DNA from: Nocardia fusca NBRC 14340
GTDB lineage: Bacteria; Actinomycetota; Actinomycetes; Mycobacteriales; Mycobacteriaceae
Direction of reading: 5' to 3'
NCBI RefSeq assembly: GCF_001618425.1
Contig: NZ_BDCU01000007.1
Span: 1-46,432 of the forward strand
Length of the DNA stretch: 46,432 bases
Part shown: in pieces, positions 10,647 to 19,810 of the stretch
Layout: each line of letters begins with the position of its first letter
Numbering within the stretch: position 1 is the first letter of the stretch
Made by a program: the position numbers and the translations under genes
The notes under the pieces: generated by a model
Database searches by the model: none
What the model was told of the DNA's origin: nothing
Seen by the model: only the letters and a program-made list of their open reading frames with translations

Positions 10647-11120
10647 TCACCCCACCAGGCGCCGGCGGGTCCGCTCCGGAGCCCACTCCGGTAATTCGGC
10701 GACGAGACCGGCCAGTGAGGTGGCGGCCAGACTCGCCCGCCAGGCCTCGTGCGCCTCGGCCATCTTCACGGCGAGGATGCACGGCTCGCGGCATTCCTCC
10801 GCAGGTAGTCCGCCGCGACCCTGTTGACGTATTTCGCGACATTCGTAGGGCGAGGCGCCGCCGTCCACCGCCTCGACGATCTGCAGCAGCGTGATCTCTC
10901 GGGCGGGCCGGGCCAGCCGGAACCCACCTCGGGGACCGGTGGTGGCGCTCAGCAGGCCGGCCCGGACCAGAGCCTGGAGCTGTTTGGCGAGGTAGGGCGC
11001 CGGCAGATCGAAGTACTGGGCCAGCTGCGCCGCCGACGCGGTAGTTCCCGGTTCGAGCTGTGCCAGCGAGGTGGCGCAGTGCAACAGCCATTCGGTACTC
11101 ACCGGCAACTTCATGCCCAT
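10647..11120 (-). CDS. Rrf2 family transcriptional regulator
   Basis: A 157-residue winged-helix regulator with the family pattern: MKLPVSTEWLLHCATSLAQL, recognition region DLPAPYLAKQLQALVRAGLL, wing TGPRGGFRLARPAREITLLQIVEA. Three cysteines in the C-terminal part (SPYECREI ... EECREPCIL; spacing C-x15-C-x3-C) are placed where IscR/NsrR-type members ligate an Fe-S cluster, so redox or nitrosative sensing is possible. ATG at 11120 chosen; a TTG at 11132 or an ATG at 11114 are alternatives. Divergent from an NmrA-like gene, a pairing like ywnA/ywnB of Bacillus. Confidence 0.9.
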   Translation of the reverse strand: MGMKLPVSTEWLLHCATSLAQLEPGTTASAAQLAQYFDLPAPYLAKQLQALVRAGLLSATTGPRGGFRLARPAREITLLQIVEAVDGGASPYECREIRQQGRGGLPAEECREPCILAVKMAEAHEAWRASLAATSLAGLVAELPEWAPERTRRRLVG

Positions 11121-11126
11121 GATTCT

Positions 11127-11165
11127 ATCCAAGACATTGCGGATCTATTTAGTCCGAGATATTGT
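11127..11165 (+). promoter_or_regulatory. Promoter and possible Rrf2 operator of the NmrA-like gene
   Basis: A sigma70-like promoter with TTGCGG at 11137-11142, 17-nt spacer, and TATTGT at 11160-11165. An ATCC-N10-GGAT dyad (11127-11144) overlaps the -35 box and is a candidate operator for the divergent Rrf2 regulator. The dyad arms are short, so the operator is tentative. Confidence 0.5.
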
Positions 11166-11202
11166 TTCGGCAGCATTGGACCACCGCTGGAGGAGACTGC
11201 CC

Positions 11203-11952
11203 ATGACCATGCGAATCGCCGTCGCCGGCGCCACCGGCAATATCGGCACTCTCACCGTCGAGGCGTTGCGAGCCGCCGGTCACGAGGTCGTCCGCATCAG
11301 CCGCTCACTCGGCGTCGACCTGCGCACCGGCGCGGGATTGGACGCCGCCCTCACCGGCGTCGATGCCGTGGTGGACGCCACCAGCGTCGAAAGCACCGAC
11401 CGCGACGAGGTCGTCGACTATCTCGGTAGCACCACCGGCAACCTGCTGGCGGCCGAGCAACACGCCGGAGTGGGACACCACGTGCTGCTGTCCATCGTCG
11501 GCATCGACCGAGTGGAGGGCAACGCGCACTACGCCGGGAAGCGCGAGCAGGAACGTCTGGTGGAGCAGGGAAAAGTGCCGTGGACGATCGTCGCGGCGAC
11601 CCAATTCCACGATTTCGCCGCGACCGTCACCGGCTGGACCGAACAGGACGGCGTCGCCACCCTCGCGCCGCTGCTCGTTCAGCCGATCGCCCCGGCCGAT
11701 GTCGCCGATATCCTCGCCGAGGTCGCGACCGGCGCGCCGCAGGGCCGCTATCGAGATATCGCGGGACCGGAACCGCAGGACCTGGTCGATATGGCCCGCC
11801 GCACCAACGACGCGCGGGGACGCTCGGTCCGGCTGGTGCCGACCTGGTCGTCATTGTTCGGGCCGGAAATGGCCGGGAACACGCTGCTGCCCGCCGAGAA
11901 CGCACGAATCGCCCCGACGACCTTCGACGAGTGGCTGGCCACCCAGAGCTAG
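11203..11952 (+). CDS. NmrA-like NAD(P)-binding SDR protein
   Basis: A 249-residue atypical short-chain dehydrogenase. The N-terminal RIAVAGATGNIGTLTVEAL carries the GxxGxxG nucleotide loop, and VLLSIVGIDRVEGNAHYAGKREQE resembles NmrA/YwnB proteins. Atypical SDRs of this type act as NAD(P)-dependent reductases or redox sensors; the substrate cannot be read. The ATG at 11203 has GGAGGAG upstream and is preferred over the open frame to 11071. Likely controlled by the divergent Rrf2 protein. Confidence 0.85.
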   Translation: MTMRIAVAGATGNIGTLTVEALRAAGHEVVRISRSLGVDLRTGAGLDAALTGVDAVVDATSVESTDRDEVVDYLGSTTGNLLAAEQHAGVGHHVLLSIVGIDRVEGNAHYAGKREQERLVEQGKVPWTIVAATQFHDFAATVTGWTEQDGVATLAPLLVQPIAPADVADILAEVATGAPQGRYRDIAGPEPQDLVDMARRTNDARGRSVRLVPTWSSLFGPEMAGNTLLPAENARIAPTTFDEWLATQS

Positions 11953-12008
11953 CTCTCGGGGGCCGGCCGCAGCGGCGGCAGTAGCCGGAGCGGCCGACGC
12001 ATTCCGGG

Positions 12009-12824
12009 CTACACCAAACCGATGCGGCGCCACGGGCTGGTCGGGCGGAGCCACAGGCGCATCAGTTCCAGGCGGCGGTCGACGCCACCGTCTTTCAGTT
12101 CCGCCAGGTCCTCACAGGCCTGCCAATAGGTCCAGCCGGTGAGGTAGGCGTCGCCGAACTGCCGCCAGTTGCGGTACTTGCGCTGGGCCAGCGGAAGCGC
12201 CCGGCCCAGGTAATCCCACGCGACATCGGCTTCGATGTAACCGGCGGTGTAGGACATCCGCGCCACGGCGACCACCCGCGCCAGATCCCAGGCGTGGATA
12301 TCGGCCGGCAGGGGACGCGACAGATGGTCGGTGAAACCGATTTTGATCGCCTGGGACCAGATGTCGTAGTCGCGGACCAGTGCCTCGGAATTGTCGATAC
12401 CGCGGAACGAGGCGACCTGCCGTAGGAAGGCGCGGTGCCGATCGGCGCGTTCGCCGAACCGGTCGCGTTCGCTGGCATTCAGCGAGGCGGTCACCAAGGG
12501 ATGCACCAGCGCGTAGAGCGGGGCGTGCATACCCTCGAGCAGTTGTTCCATGGACGCGCGCGCCTCGGTGCCGTCGGTGATACCCCAGGCCCCGGTGAGG
12601 GTGTCGATGGCCAGCTCACGCCGGTCGCCGAGCGGGTGGTCGCGTTCGGGCCCCAGCAGCAGCGCGTCGTGGAATGCGTCCCACCGCGCCGAGTAGAAGG
12701 CGCCCAGTGACAACGCGCGCAGGCGATCGTCGTCGATCTGCGCGCCGGACCAGTGGTCCTCCTCGCGCTTGTCGAGCTCCGGATAGGGAAAGGGGGTCGG
12801 CGTGGGCAATCCGGCAGCAGCCAT
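12009..12824 (-). CDS. DUF1266 domain-containing protein
   Basis: A 271-residue soluble protein with the aromatic-rich DUF1266 pattern: ALSLGAFYSARW near the N-terminus, ITDGTEARASMEQLLEGMHA in the middle, AWDLARVVAVARMSYTAGYI and FGDAYLTGWTYWQA near the C-terminus. No catalytic motif and no signal peptide. Function unknown. Convergent with the NmrA-like gene (56 nt between stops). Confidence 0.85.
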   Translation of the reverse strand: MAAAGLPTPTPFPYPELDKREEDHWSGAQIDDDRLRALSLGAFYSARWDAFHDALLLGPERDHPLGDRRELAIDTLTGAWGITDGTEARASMEQLLEGMHAPLYALVHPLVTASLNASERDRFGERADRHRAFLRQVASFRGIDNSEALVRDYDIWSQAIKIGFTDHLSRPLPADIHAWDLARVVAVARMSYTAGYIEADVAWDYLGRALPLAQRKYRNWRQFGDAYLTGWTYWQACEDLAELKDGGVDRRLELMRLWLRPTSPWRRIGLV

Positions 12825-12928
12825 ACTGTGAGTCTAGGACGCGCGGGCCCCGGCCGGTCCGGGCAAACGTATTTTCACATTTGTTCCTTGGCCTGTCACG
12901 GGCTGTGTTCCAGCGCTAATGTGCATTC

Positions 12929-13183
12929 ATGTGTAGAAACATCACCGTCTTGCGAGGTCTGGAGCCCGCCGCTACCGAGCAGGAGATCTATGCCGCCGCA
13001 CTGCAGTACGTGCGCAAGGTCGGTGGCCTGTCCGGGTTGAGTTCGGCCACCAAACCCGCCGTGGACAAAGCCGTCGCCGCCGTCGCCGCGGCCACCACCG
13101 AACTGCTCGCCGAATTACCCGACCGCCGGGTGCCCCCGGCAACCGAGCCGCCACTGCGCCGGTTGGCTCGCGAATCCCAATAG
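12929..13183 (+). CDS. DUF2277 family protein
   Basis: An 84-residue protein with the very conserved N-terminus MCRNITVLRGLEPAATEQEI and AAALQYVRKVGGLSG, matching DUF2277. A helical small protein with a Cys at position 2; function unknown. The C-terminal 20 residues are Pro/Arg-rich and probably disordered. ATG at 12929. It stands alone, about 120 nt before the aldehyde dehydrogenase gene. Confidence 0.9.
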   Translation: MCRNITVLRGLEPAATEQEIYAAALQYVRKVGGLSGLSSATKPAVDKAVAAVAAATTELLAELPDRRVPPATEPPLRRLARESQ

Positions 13184-13306
13184 ATCCCGGCATCGGACAC
13201 CGCGACCGGGCGCGGTGTCTCGCACAGTGTGTCACGATCGATCCGGTGAGCTGATTCACAATGATCGGCCCCAGCGGTTCCGAGCACGACGCAGTGGGAG
13301 AACGCA

Positions 13307-14905
13307 GTGACCAAAACCGAATCGGGACAACCCGACGCCACGGTGAAAACCGTGGACCCGCCTCCGGACTCGGAGATCCGAGTCCTTAATCCCGCCACCG
13401 GCGAGGTGGTCGGCTCGGTACCGGATATGTCGGCCGAGCAGGTCGTCGCGGCCATCGCCGAGTTGCGCGAACACCAGCGCGCATGGCAGGCCATCGGCGC
13501 CGACGAACGCAAGGAATGGCTGCTCAAACTCCAGGACTGGATCATCGACAACACCGAGGTGCTGGCCGACGTCCTACAGTCCGAGACAGGTAAACCGCGG
13601 GTCGATTCGCTCATCGACCCGATCTTCGGCAGTGACCTCATCGGCTATTACGCGCGCCGCGCCGCCAAATTCCTCGCCGACGAACATCCCGCCCCGCACA
13701 GTCCGCTGGCCCGGGTGAAACGGCTGACCACGGTATTCGAGCCGTATCCGGTGGTCGGTGTGATCACACCGTGGAACTTCCCGCTGGCCATGCCGCTGCT
13801 CGATGTGATCCCGGCGCTCGCCGCCGGCGCCGCGGTGATCTTGAAACCCTCCGAGGTGACTCCCCTTTCCGCGCTCGAACTCGCCCGCGGCTGGGCCGAG
13901 ATCGGCGCTCCCCCGGTGCTCTCCGTCGTCACCGGCGCGGGCGCCACCGGCGCGGCGGTGGTCGAGCACGCCGACTACATCCAGTTCACCGGCTCCACCG
14001 CGACCGGGCGCCGGATCGCGGCGGCCTGCGCCGCCCGGATGGTCCCCTACAGCCTGGAACTGGGCGGCAAGGACCCGGCCATCGTGCTGGCCGACGCCGA
14101 TCTCGACCGCGCCGCCCACGGCATCGCCTTCGGCGGCATGTTCAATTCCGGACAGGTCTGCATCTCGGTCGAGCGGGTCTATGTGGAGGAGCCCGTCTAC
14201 GACGAGTTCGTCGCCAAACTGACCGCCAACGTCAAGTCCCTGCGACAGGGCCGCGACGATCGCACGCCCCGCAACGATGTCGGCGCCATGGCCAACGAGA
14301 GTCAGGTCGGCATCGTCGCGCGGCATATCGACGAAGCGGTAGCGGCCGGCGCGAAGGTTTTGACCGGTGGCAAACGGACGGGTGTGGGCACCTTCTTCGA
14401 ACCCACCGTGCTGGTGGACGTCGACCACACCATGTCGTGTATCACCGAGGAAACCTTCGGGCCCACGTTGCCCGTCATGAAGGTGGCCGACGAGGCCGAG
14501 GCCATCCGGTTGGCGAACGACTCCGCGTACGGGTTGTCCGCGACGGTGTGGACGGGAGACAAGGCACGCGGCGAACGAGTCGCCCGGGCGCTGCAGGCGG
14601 GCGCGGTCAATATCAACGACGTTTTCGCCAACCTGTTCAATTTCGCGCTGCCGATGGGCGGCTGGGGCGATTCCGGTGTCGGCGCCCGATGGGGTGGTCC
14701 GAACGGGGTGCGCAAGTACTGCCGGGCCAAGGCGATCACCACGCCGATACTGCCCACCCAGGAACGCGAACTCACCTGGATGCCGTATGACCTCAACAAG
14801 ATCCTGATCGGGCTCGGCGCCATGCGCGCGGCCGGAGCGCGCGGTATGCGCCGGATCGATATTCCCGCGCTGCTGCGACTCAAGGGGGAGAACCGTGGCG
14901 AGTAG
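13307..14905 (+). CDS. Aldehyde dehydrogenase (succinate-semialdehyde dehydrogenase-like)
   Basis: A 532-residue NAD(P)-dependent aldehyde dehydrogenase. Seen: VVGVITPWNFPLAMPL, FTGSTATGRRIAAACAARM, the general-base Glu in SLELGGKDPAIV and the catalytic Cys in FNSGQVCISVERVYV, plus EETFGPTLPVMKV. The overall pattern fits succinic-semialdehyde or broad-substrate ALDH. About 30 residues precede the family start and 40 follow it. GTG start at 13307 with GGGAGAAC upstream. The 3' end overlaps the following SDR gene by 11 nt, so the two are cotranscribed and coupled. Confidence 0.93.
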   Translation: MTKTESGQPDATVKTVDPPPDSEIRVLNPATGEVVGSVPDMSAEQVVAAIAELREHQRAWQAIGADERKEWLLKLQDWIIDNTEVLADVLQSETGKPRVDSLIDPIFGSDLIGYYARRAAKFLADEHPAPHSPLARVKRLTTVFEPYPVVGVITPWNFPLAMPLLDVIPALAAGAAVILKPSEVTPLSALELARGWAEIGAPPVLSVVTGAGATGAAVVEHADYIQFTGSTATGRRIAAACAARMVPYSLELGGKDPAIVLADADLDRAAHGIAFGGMFNSGQVCISVERVYVEEPVYDEFVAKLTANVKSLRQGRDDRTPRNDVGAMANESQVGIVARHIDEAVAAGAKVLTGGKRTGVGTFFEPTVLVDVDHTMSCITEETFGPTLPVMKVADEAEAIRLANDSAYGLSATVWTGDKARGERVARALQAGAVNINDVFANLFNFALPMGGWGDSGVGARWGGPNGVRKYCRAKAITTPILPTQERELTWMPYDLNKILIGLGAMRAAGARGMRRIDIPALLRLKGENRGE

Positions 14906-15731
14906 GACCGAATCCATCCGCGGCAAAGTCGTCGTCATCACCGGAGGCGCCCGCGGTATCGGCCTGGCCACCGCTATCGCCCTGGAGAAGCTGGGCGCCA
15001 AGATCGCGATCGGCGACATCGACGAGAAGACCGTCAAGGAATCGGGCACCGACCACGATTTCGACTACTACGGCCGGCTCGACGTGACCGATATCCAGTC
15101 CTTCACCACATTCCTCGACGATGTGGAACGCGAGATCGGGCCGATCGATGTCCTGATCAACAATGCGGGCATCATGCCGACCGGGCGGCTGGTCGAGGAA
15201 ACCGATCAGATCACCCGGCGGATCCTGGATATCAATGTCTACGGCGTGATCCTGGGGTCCAAGATCGCGCTGGCCCGCATGCTCGCCCGCGGCAGCGGCC
15301 ACATCATCAATATCGCGTCGCTGGCCGGCGAAACGCATATTCCGGGTCTGGCAACCTACAACGCCTCCAAACACGCGGTGCTCGGTTTCACCGACACCCT
15401 GCGCGAGGAGTACCGCGGCACCGGTGTGGCCTTCTCGTCGGTGCTGCCGACGCTCACCCGGACCGAACTCGGTTCCGGGGTGGCGGCGCCGAAGGGCCTG
15501 CCCGCGGCGGAACCGGAGGATATCGCGGCGGCAGTGGTCCGGCTGATCGCCAAACCCCGGTCCAAGGCTCGGGTCACCCGGGCGGCGGGCGCCATGTCGG
15601 TGTTCGTGAACCTGCTGCCGCAGTCGGTGGGTGACGCTCTGGGGCGGTCGCTGGGGTCGGCCCAGACCTTCCTCGACGATGTGAACGCCGAGGAGCGCAA
15701 GGCCTACGAGGAGCGGGTCCGGGGCAGCTGA
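14895..15731 (+). CDS. SDR family oxidoreductase
   Basis: A 278-residue classical short-chain dehydrogenase: TGGARGIGLATA nucleotide loop (residues ~16-27), LDVTDIQSF, INNAGIMPTGRL, catalytic Ser in NIASLAGET and YNASKHAVLGF (YxxxK). The mycobacterial-type C-terminal extension (MSVFVNLLPQSVGDALGRSL...) is present. GTG start inside the end of the ALDH gene. ALDH plus SDR in one operon would suit stepwise alcohol-aldehyde-acid oxidation; the substrate is unknown. Confidence 0.93.
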   Translation: MASRTESIRGKVVVITGGARGIGLATAIALEKLGAKIAIGDIDEKTVKESGTDHDFDYYGRLDVTDIQSFTTFLDDVEREIGPIDVLINNAGIMPTGRLVEETDQITRRILDINVYGVILGSKIALARMLARGSGHIINIASLAGETHIPGLATYNASKHAVLGFTDTLREEYRGTGVAFSSVLPTLTRTELGSGVAAPKGLPAAEPEDIAAAVVRLIAKPRSKARVTRAAGAMSVFVNLLPQSVGDALGRSLGSAQTFLDDVNAEERKAYEERVRGS

Positions 15732-16152
15732 ACCGGAGGCCGCTGTCACCGCGCCGCGGTCCGTCACCGGACGGGCCGCGGCGCACCGCTATGGACCCAT
15801 CGAGACCCCACCGAAACCCTATTGTGATCAATGTCACTTGACGTTCATAGTCGATCATACGGTGGCGCGAAATCGTTTCGCCCGACCGCCTCCGGGCCGC
15901 ACCGGAGCTCCATAGGCCGAGGTGACAGCACGCACTGGACGAACAGCCCTACCACGGCAAACGCGCCGGATTTTACGTCGTATCGCCCGGCGATACCCCG
16001 CCGTCGGCGATACGAGAAACTCATGATGCACATCACCGCGCCACCCCATAAGCTGTCACTAACAAACCTGCTGACTGTTTCGGGCCCGATATGCGGACTC
16101 ACTGAACAAATTAGGGCTGGAAATTCAGCAACGATTCTGATAGCAAGGTGCT
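15732..16152. other. Intergenic region with CRP-like site and inverted repeat
   Basis: About 420 nt, AT-richer than its surroundings. It contains GTGA-N6-TCAC at 15824-15837, a good match to CRP-family half-sites. It also contains a perfect 9-bp inverted repeat CGTATCGCC/GGCGATACG at 15979-15987 and 16006-16014, with a further GGCGATA copy between. Short open frames exist on both strands, but none has a ribosome site or recognisable family. It precedes the LysR gene. Confidence 0.55.
15823..15838. promoter_or_regulatory. CRP-family binding-site-like palindrome
   Basis: TGTGATCAATGTCACT: GTGA and TCAC half-sites separated by 6 nt, as for CRP/GlxR-type regulators. It lies about 315 nt upstream of the LysR gene and 90 nt after the SDR stop, so the gene it would control is unclear. 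Confidence 0.45.
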
Positions 16153-17037
16153 ATGGACCCGCATTTGCGCGATCTGCGGTATTTCGTCGCCGTCGCCGAG
16201 GAACTGCACTTCACCAACGCCGCTCAGCGGCTGCACATCGCCCAACCGACCCTGTCGCGTCAGATCCGGCAGCTGGAACGTCAGCTCGATGTGGTCCTGT
16301 TCGATCGCAACCAGCGCAGTGTCGCGCTCACGGTTGCCGGTAAGGAACTGCTCAGCGGCGCCCGCAAGATCCTGGAGCTCTGGGAAACCACCAACAGCTC
16401 CCTGCAGGAGGCGGGCGAAGTCCTGCGCGTCGGCCTGCAGTCGACACTGGGTCGTGGGCTGCTGCACGATCTCGAGAGCGCCAGTGGCCACCGATTGGCC
16501 CTGCATCCCGCCGCCTGGACCGACCCGTCCAGCGGTCTCGCCGGCCGCCAGGCCGACCTGGCGCTGGTCTGGCTCCCGTTACCCGATCAGAACCGCTACC
16601 GCTGGCAGGTACTGCGTACCGAGCGCCGCTGGGTGCTCCTACCGGAGAACCATCCCCGCGCCAATCAGGAAATGATCGATTTCGCGGACCTGCTCGACGA
16701 ACGGTTCATCGCGCTGCCCGCCGAAGCCGGCGCCGTCCGCGATTTCTGGCTCGGTAACGACGCCCGCAACGGCCGCCCTGCCACCATCGGCGCGGAAGCG
16801 GCCACCCCCGAGGACCGGCTCGAGGCCGTCGGGCTCGGGCTGGGCCTGTGCCTGCTCGCCGAGAACAATGTGCCGATGTACCGCTGGCCCGGACTCACCG
16901 CACGTCCGGTCACCGGCCTGCCGCCGTGCGAGCTCGCGGTCGCCTGGCGTGCCGACGACACCCGGCCGACGATTCTCGAATTCGGCCAGCGGGCCGTGTC
17001 CGGCGGCTTCGCGGCACCCCCTGCCATCCCGGCCTGA
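16153..17037 (+). CDS. LysR family transcriptional regulator
   Basis: A 294-residue regulator. The N-terminal helix-turn-helix is typical (RYFVAVAEELHFTNAAQRLH, then IAQPTLSRQIRQLERQL), followed by a linker helix and an effector domain, from about residue 95, with DLALVWLPL and VGLGLGLCLLAE. ATG at 16153. Neither neighbour is a divergently transcribed target, which is unusual for LysR genes; the upstream ALDH/SDR operon runs in the same direction. Effector unknown. Confidence 0.93.
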   Translation: MDPHLRDLRYFVAVAEELHFTNAAQRLHIAQPTLSRQIRQLERQLDVVLFDRNQRSVALTVAGKELLSGARKILELWETTNSSLQEAGEVLRVGLQSTLGRGLLHDLESASGHRLALHPAAWTDPSSGLAGRQADLALVWLPLPDQNRYRWQVLRTERRWVLLPENHPRANQEMIDFADLLDERFIALPAEAGAVRDFWLGNDARNGRPATIGAEAATPEDRLEAVGLGLGLCLLAENNVPMYRWPGLTARPVTGLPPCELAVAWRADDTRPTILEFGQRAVSGGFAAPPAIPA

Positions 17038-17050
17038 GCCGGCGAAACCT

Positions 17051-17082
17051 CGTGGGTAGGTGGGCTCGCCCACCTACCCACG
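17051..17082. terminator. Bidirectional hairpin terminator between LysR and hpt
   Basis: Perfect 14-bp stem CGTGGGTAGGTGGG / CCCACCTACCCACG with a CTCG tetraloop, 13 nt after the LysR stop and 7 nt before the hpt stop on the other strand. There is no clear U-tract, as is common in actinobacteria. Confidence 0.85.
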
Positions 17083-17089
17083 GTTGCGT

Positions 17090-17653
17090 TCAGGCCTGTT
17101 CGCCGCCGTAGACCCGTGGGTGCAGCGTGCCGATATAGGGCAGATCCCGGTAACGCTCGGCGTAGTCGAGGCCGTAACCGACGACGAATTCGTTCGGGAT
17201 GTCGAAACCCACATTGGCGACCTCGACCTGGGTGCGCAGCGCGTCGGGTTTACGTAGCAGCGTCACCACCTCGAGCGAGGCCGGGTTACGCGTGGAGAGA
17301 TTGCGCATCAGCCACGACAGGGTCAGGCCCGAGTCGATGATGTCCTCGACGATGAGCACATTGCGGCCGGCGATGTCCTTGTCCAGGTCCTTCATGATGC
17401 GCACCACGCCGGACGACGACGTGGAGGATCCGTAGGACGATACGGCCATGAACTCCATCTGAGTCGGCATCGGCAGAGCTTTGGCCAGATCCGTCATGAA
17501 GAAAATCGCGCCCTTGAGCACACCGATCAGCAGGAGATCGCCCTCCGGTGCGTCGGCCGGGTACCGCTTGGCGATCAGTTCGGCCAGTTCGCTGACCTTC
17601 GCCGCGATTTCTTCCTCGGTGATCAGGACCGAATCGATATCGTCCCCGTACAC
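17090..17653 (-). CDS. hpt: Hypoxanthine phosphoribosyltransferase
   Basis: Salvages hypoxanthine and guanine with PRPP. From the GTG at 17653 it has 187 residues. PRPP-binding loop [37 protein letters not shown] and [18 protein letters not shown] are clear. An open frame to a TTG at 17701 overlaps tilS; the GTG lies 2 nt after the tilS stop with GAAGGGA upstream and is preferred. Co-directional with tilS, as in mycobacteria. Confidence 0.95.
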   Translation of the reverse strand: MYGDDIDSVLITEEEIAAKVSELAELIAKRYPADAPEGDLLLIGVLKGAIFFMTDLAKALPMPTQMEFMAVSSYGSSTSSSGVVRIMKDLDKDIAGRNVLIVEDIIDSGLTLSWLMRNLSTRNPASLEVVTLLRKPDALRTQVEVANVGFDIPNEFVVGYGLDYAERYRDLPYIGTLHPRVYGGEQA

Positions 17654-17654
17654 G

Positions 17655-18674
17655 TCAACTGGTTTCCCTTCGGTCTCGGCGTTCCCGATCGGTGCGGGCA
17701 AGTGTCAGCCTGCCATGCTCACGAACGACGACCAACCGGGTCCCCCGCTCACCGCCCCCCACCGCGACCCCGCCCTGCCCCCGCCAGGCCACCACCAGGT
17801 CGTCGATACCGCGGATATGTGTTCCGGTCACCCCCGCAACCCCCTGGGAGAGCAGCCACGCCCGCACCGCCCGGCGGCGCACCGCGGCGGCGGCCTCCGC
17901 CAGCACAGCGCAGACCGGCGATCCGGCGCCGGCCCGCGACAGCAGTTCGCCGGCGAACGCGTCCAGGGCGGCATTGTCCTCGCGCAACTGTTCGGCGGTC
18001 CGGGCCAACGCCGGTGCCACCGCACCGCCGAGCACCTCCTCGAGCAGCGGCAGCACCTCGGTGCGCAGTCGTACCCGGGTGAACTCGGGGGCGCTGTTGT
18101 GCGGATCCTCGTAGGGCGTCAGCGCGAGGTCGGCGCAGAACTGCCGAGTCGTCTCCCGCCGGACCCCCAGCAGCGGCCGGCCCCACGGACCGTCGCTCGG
18201 GGCCATCCCCTGGATCGAACGCGCGCCCGAACCCCGCCCGAGTCCCAGCAGTACGGTTTCGGCCTGATCGTCGAGGGTGTGGCCCAGGAGCACCGGCAGG
18301 CCCGATCTCGCGCCCTCCAGCGCCGCGTAGCGCGCGTGCCGTGCCGCCGCCTCCATCCCGCCGGGCCCCCTCACCTCCACCGGCAGCACCCGCGCCGACC
18401 GGCAGCCGAGTGAACGCGCCGTCGTGGCGGCCGTCGCCGCGACCACATCCGATCCGTCCTGCAACCGGTGATCCACGATCAAGGCGTGCACTTCCGCGGA
18501 TTCGGCGAGCGCGGCCGCGGTGAGCGCCAGGGAATCCGCACCGCCCGACAGTGCGACGGCCACACGCCGGCTCTCCGGGCCGAACCCTGTCAGCCACGCC
18601 CGCACCGCATGCCGTACACCGAGCACCGCGGGCGTTTCCGGTAACCGGATCGGCCGCTGTTCGGCGGAGGGCAC
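17655..18674 (-). CDS. tilS: tRNA(Ile)-lysidine synthetase
   Basis: Modifies C34 of tRNA-Ile(CAU) to lysidine with ATP. The 339-residue product has the PP-loop [12 protein letters not shown] near residue 40, followed by [13 protein letters not shown] and [20 protein letters not shown], and the shorter actinobacterial C-terminus. GTG start at 18674, 3 nt after the stop of the upstream protease gene. The operon dacB - protease - tilS - hpt runs on the minus strand. Confidence 0.95.
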   Translation of the reverse strand: MPSAEQRPIRLPETPAVLGVRHAVRAWLTGFGPESRRVAVALSGGADSLALTAAALAESAEVHALIVDHRLQDGSDVVAATAATTARSLGCRSARVLPVEVRGPGGMEAAARHARYAALEGARSGLPVLLGHTLDDQAETVLLGLGRGSGARSIQGMAPSDGPWGRPLLGVRRETTRQFCADLALTPYEDPHNSAPEFTRVRLRTEVLPLLEEVLGGAVAPALARTAEQLREDNAALDAFAGELLSRAGAGSPVCAVLAEAAAAVRRRAVRAWLLSQGVAGVTGTHIRGIDDLVVAWRGQGGVAVGGGERGTRLVVVREHGRLTLARTDRERRDRRETS

Positions 18675-18677
18675 CGT

Positions 18678-19796
18678 TCAGTCCAGGACGCGGGCGATCC
18701 AGCGCCGCGGTTCGTCGATCTCGTCGGTGCGCGGCAGCGTATCGGCATCGGTCCACACCACGTTGAACCGTTCCATTCCCACCGTGCCCACCACCTCGTC
18801 GACGAAGGCCTTCCCGCGCACGTACTGCGCCACCTTCGCGTCGATACCGAGCAGCGCGCGCAGCAGGCGCTGCACCGGGTTCGCGGGCCGGGTCCGGCGT
18901 TTGTCGAACGCCATCCGGATCTGCTCGACCGAGGGCACCACCCTCGGGCCGACCGCGTCCATCACATGGTCGGCGTGCCCCTCCAGCAGAGTGCCGAGCA
19001 GCAGCAACCGATCCAGTGCCGCCCGCTGTTCCGGCGGCTGAGTGGCCCGCAGCAGTCCCACCACGCCACGCGAGGCCGGGTCGTCGGAAACCTGGCCACT
19101 GCGCCGCAGTTTCACCTCGGTGAGCAGCCGGGACAGCATCTCCGAGGTCGCCTCGTCACCGATCTCGCCGAGCACCTCGACGTTCTCACGCATATACCCG
19201 GCCAGCCACGGCGACGCCGAGAACTGCACCCGGTGGCACACCTCGTGCAGGCAGACCCACAATCGGAAATCGGCCGACGGTACCGCGAGCGCACGCTCGA
19301 CCCCCACGATATTCGGGGCCACCAGCAGCAGCGTGCCGTCCGGACCGGTGAACGGGTCGTACTGGCCCAGGATCGCGGTGGACAGGAAAGCCAGCATGGC
19401 GCCCACCTGCACCCCGGCCGGTTTACCGGTGAACAGGCCGGACCGGTCCGTGGTTCCGGTACCGGTCAGCTGGGCCATGGAATCGGCGGCCGCCCCGATC
19501 CAGCCGGGCCGGTCCACGATCCGGGCCGCGGGTACGGGCTGGTCGTCGAGCAGGCCGGTCACCGCCCGCACGGGCGCCTCGGCGCGCACCGAGGCGTAGC
19601 TCAGCTCGGCTACCGCCTGCTCCGCGGCGGGCCGGGAGGTGCGGGGCCCGGCCGGTACCAGCGCGGCGCCGGTACGGGCCGCCCAGCGCCAGTCCACCGA
19701 AGCCGAAAAAGTGCGTCGCTTGTGCTCGCCGGCGGAACCGCCGTTCTCGGCCACTGTCCGGGCGCCGGGCCCATCGGGACCTTGTCGAATCGTCAT
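18678..19796 (-). CDS. Zinc-dependent metalloprotease, DUF2342/zincin-like (Rv3626c-type)
   Basis: A 372-residue putative metallopeptidase. The HExxH zinc motif is HEVCH, in LWVCLHEVCHRVQFSASPWL near residue 186. A downstream EGHAD (GTLLEGHADHVMD) may supply the third ligand. The family is conserved between dacB and tilS in mycobacteria; its substrate is unknown. I use the ATG at 19796 with GGAGG just upstream (spacing only about 4 nt); an ATG at 19820 would overlap the dacB stop. Confidence 0.88.
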   Translation of the reverse strand: MTIRQGPDGPGARTVAENGGSAGEHKRRTFSASVDWRWAARTGAALVPAGPRTSRPAAEQAVAELSYASVRAEAPVRAVTGLLDDQPVPAARIVDRPGWIGAAADSMAQLTGTGTTDRSGLFTGKPAGVQVGAMLAFLSTAILGQYDPFTGPDGTLLLVAPNIVGVERALAVPSADFRLWVCLHEVCHRVQFSASPWLAGYMRENVEVLGEIGDEATSEMLSRLLTEVKLRRSGQVSDDPASRGVVGLLRATQPPEQRAALDRLLLLGTLLEGHADHVMDAVGPRVVPSVEQIRMAFDKRRTRPANPVQRLLRALLGIDAKVAQYVRGKAFVDEVVGTVGMERFNVVWTDADTLPRTDEIDEPRRWIARVLD

Positions 19797-19810
19797 GCGC
19801 CCTCCAGCCG

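Noticed and set aside
15845..16102. Minus-strand 85-codon ORF with a hydrophobic stretch (GAFAVVGLFVQCVLSP) in the LysR upstream gap
   Set aside because: GTG start without a ribosome site, no recognised family, and it covers palindromic regulatory-looking sequence; not enough to call a gene.
15831..16343. Plus-strand 170-codon ORF starting at the CRP-like site
   Set aside because: Its second half lies over the LysR HTH in another frame and is Arg-rich shadow sequence.
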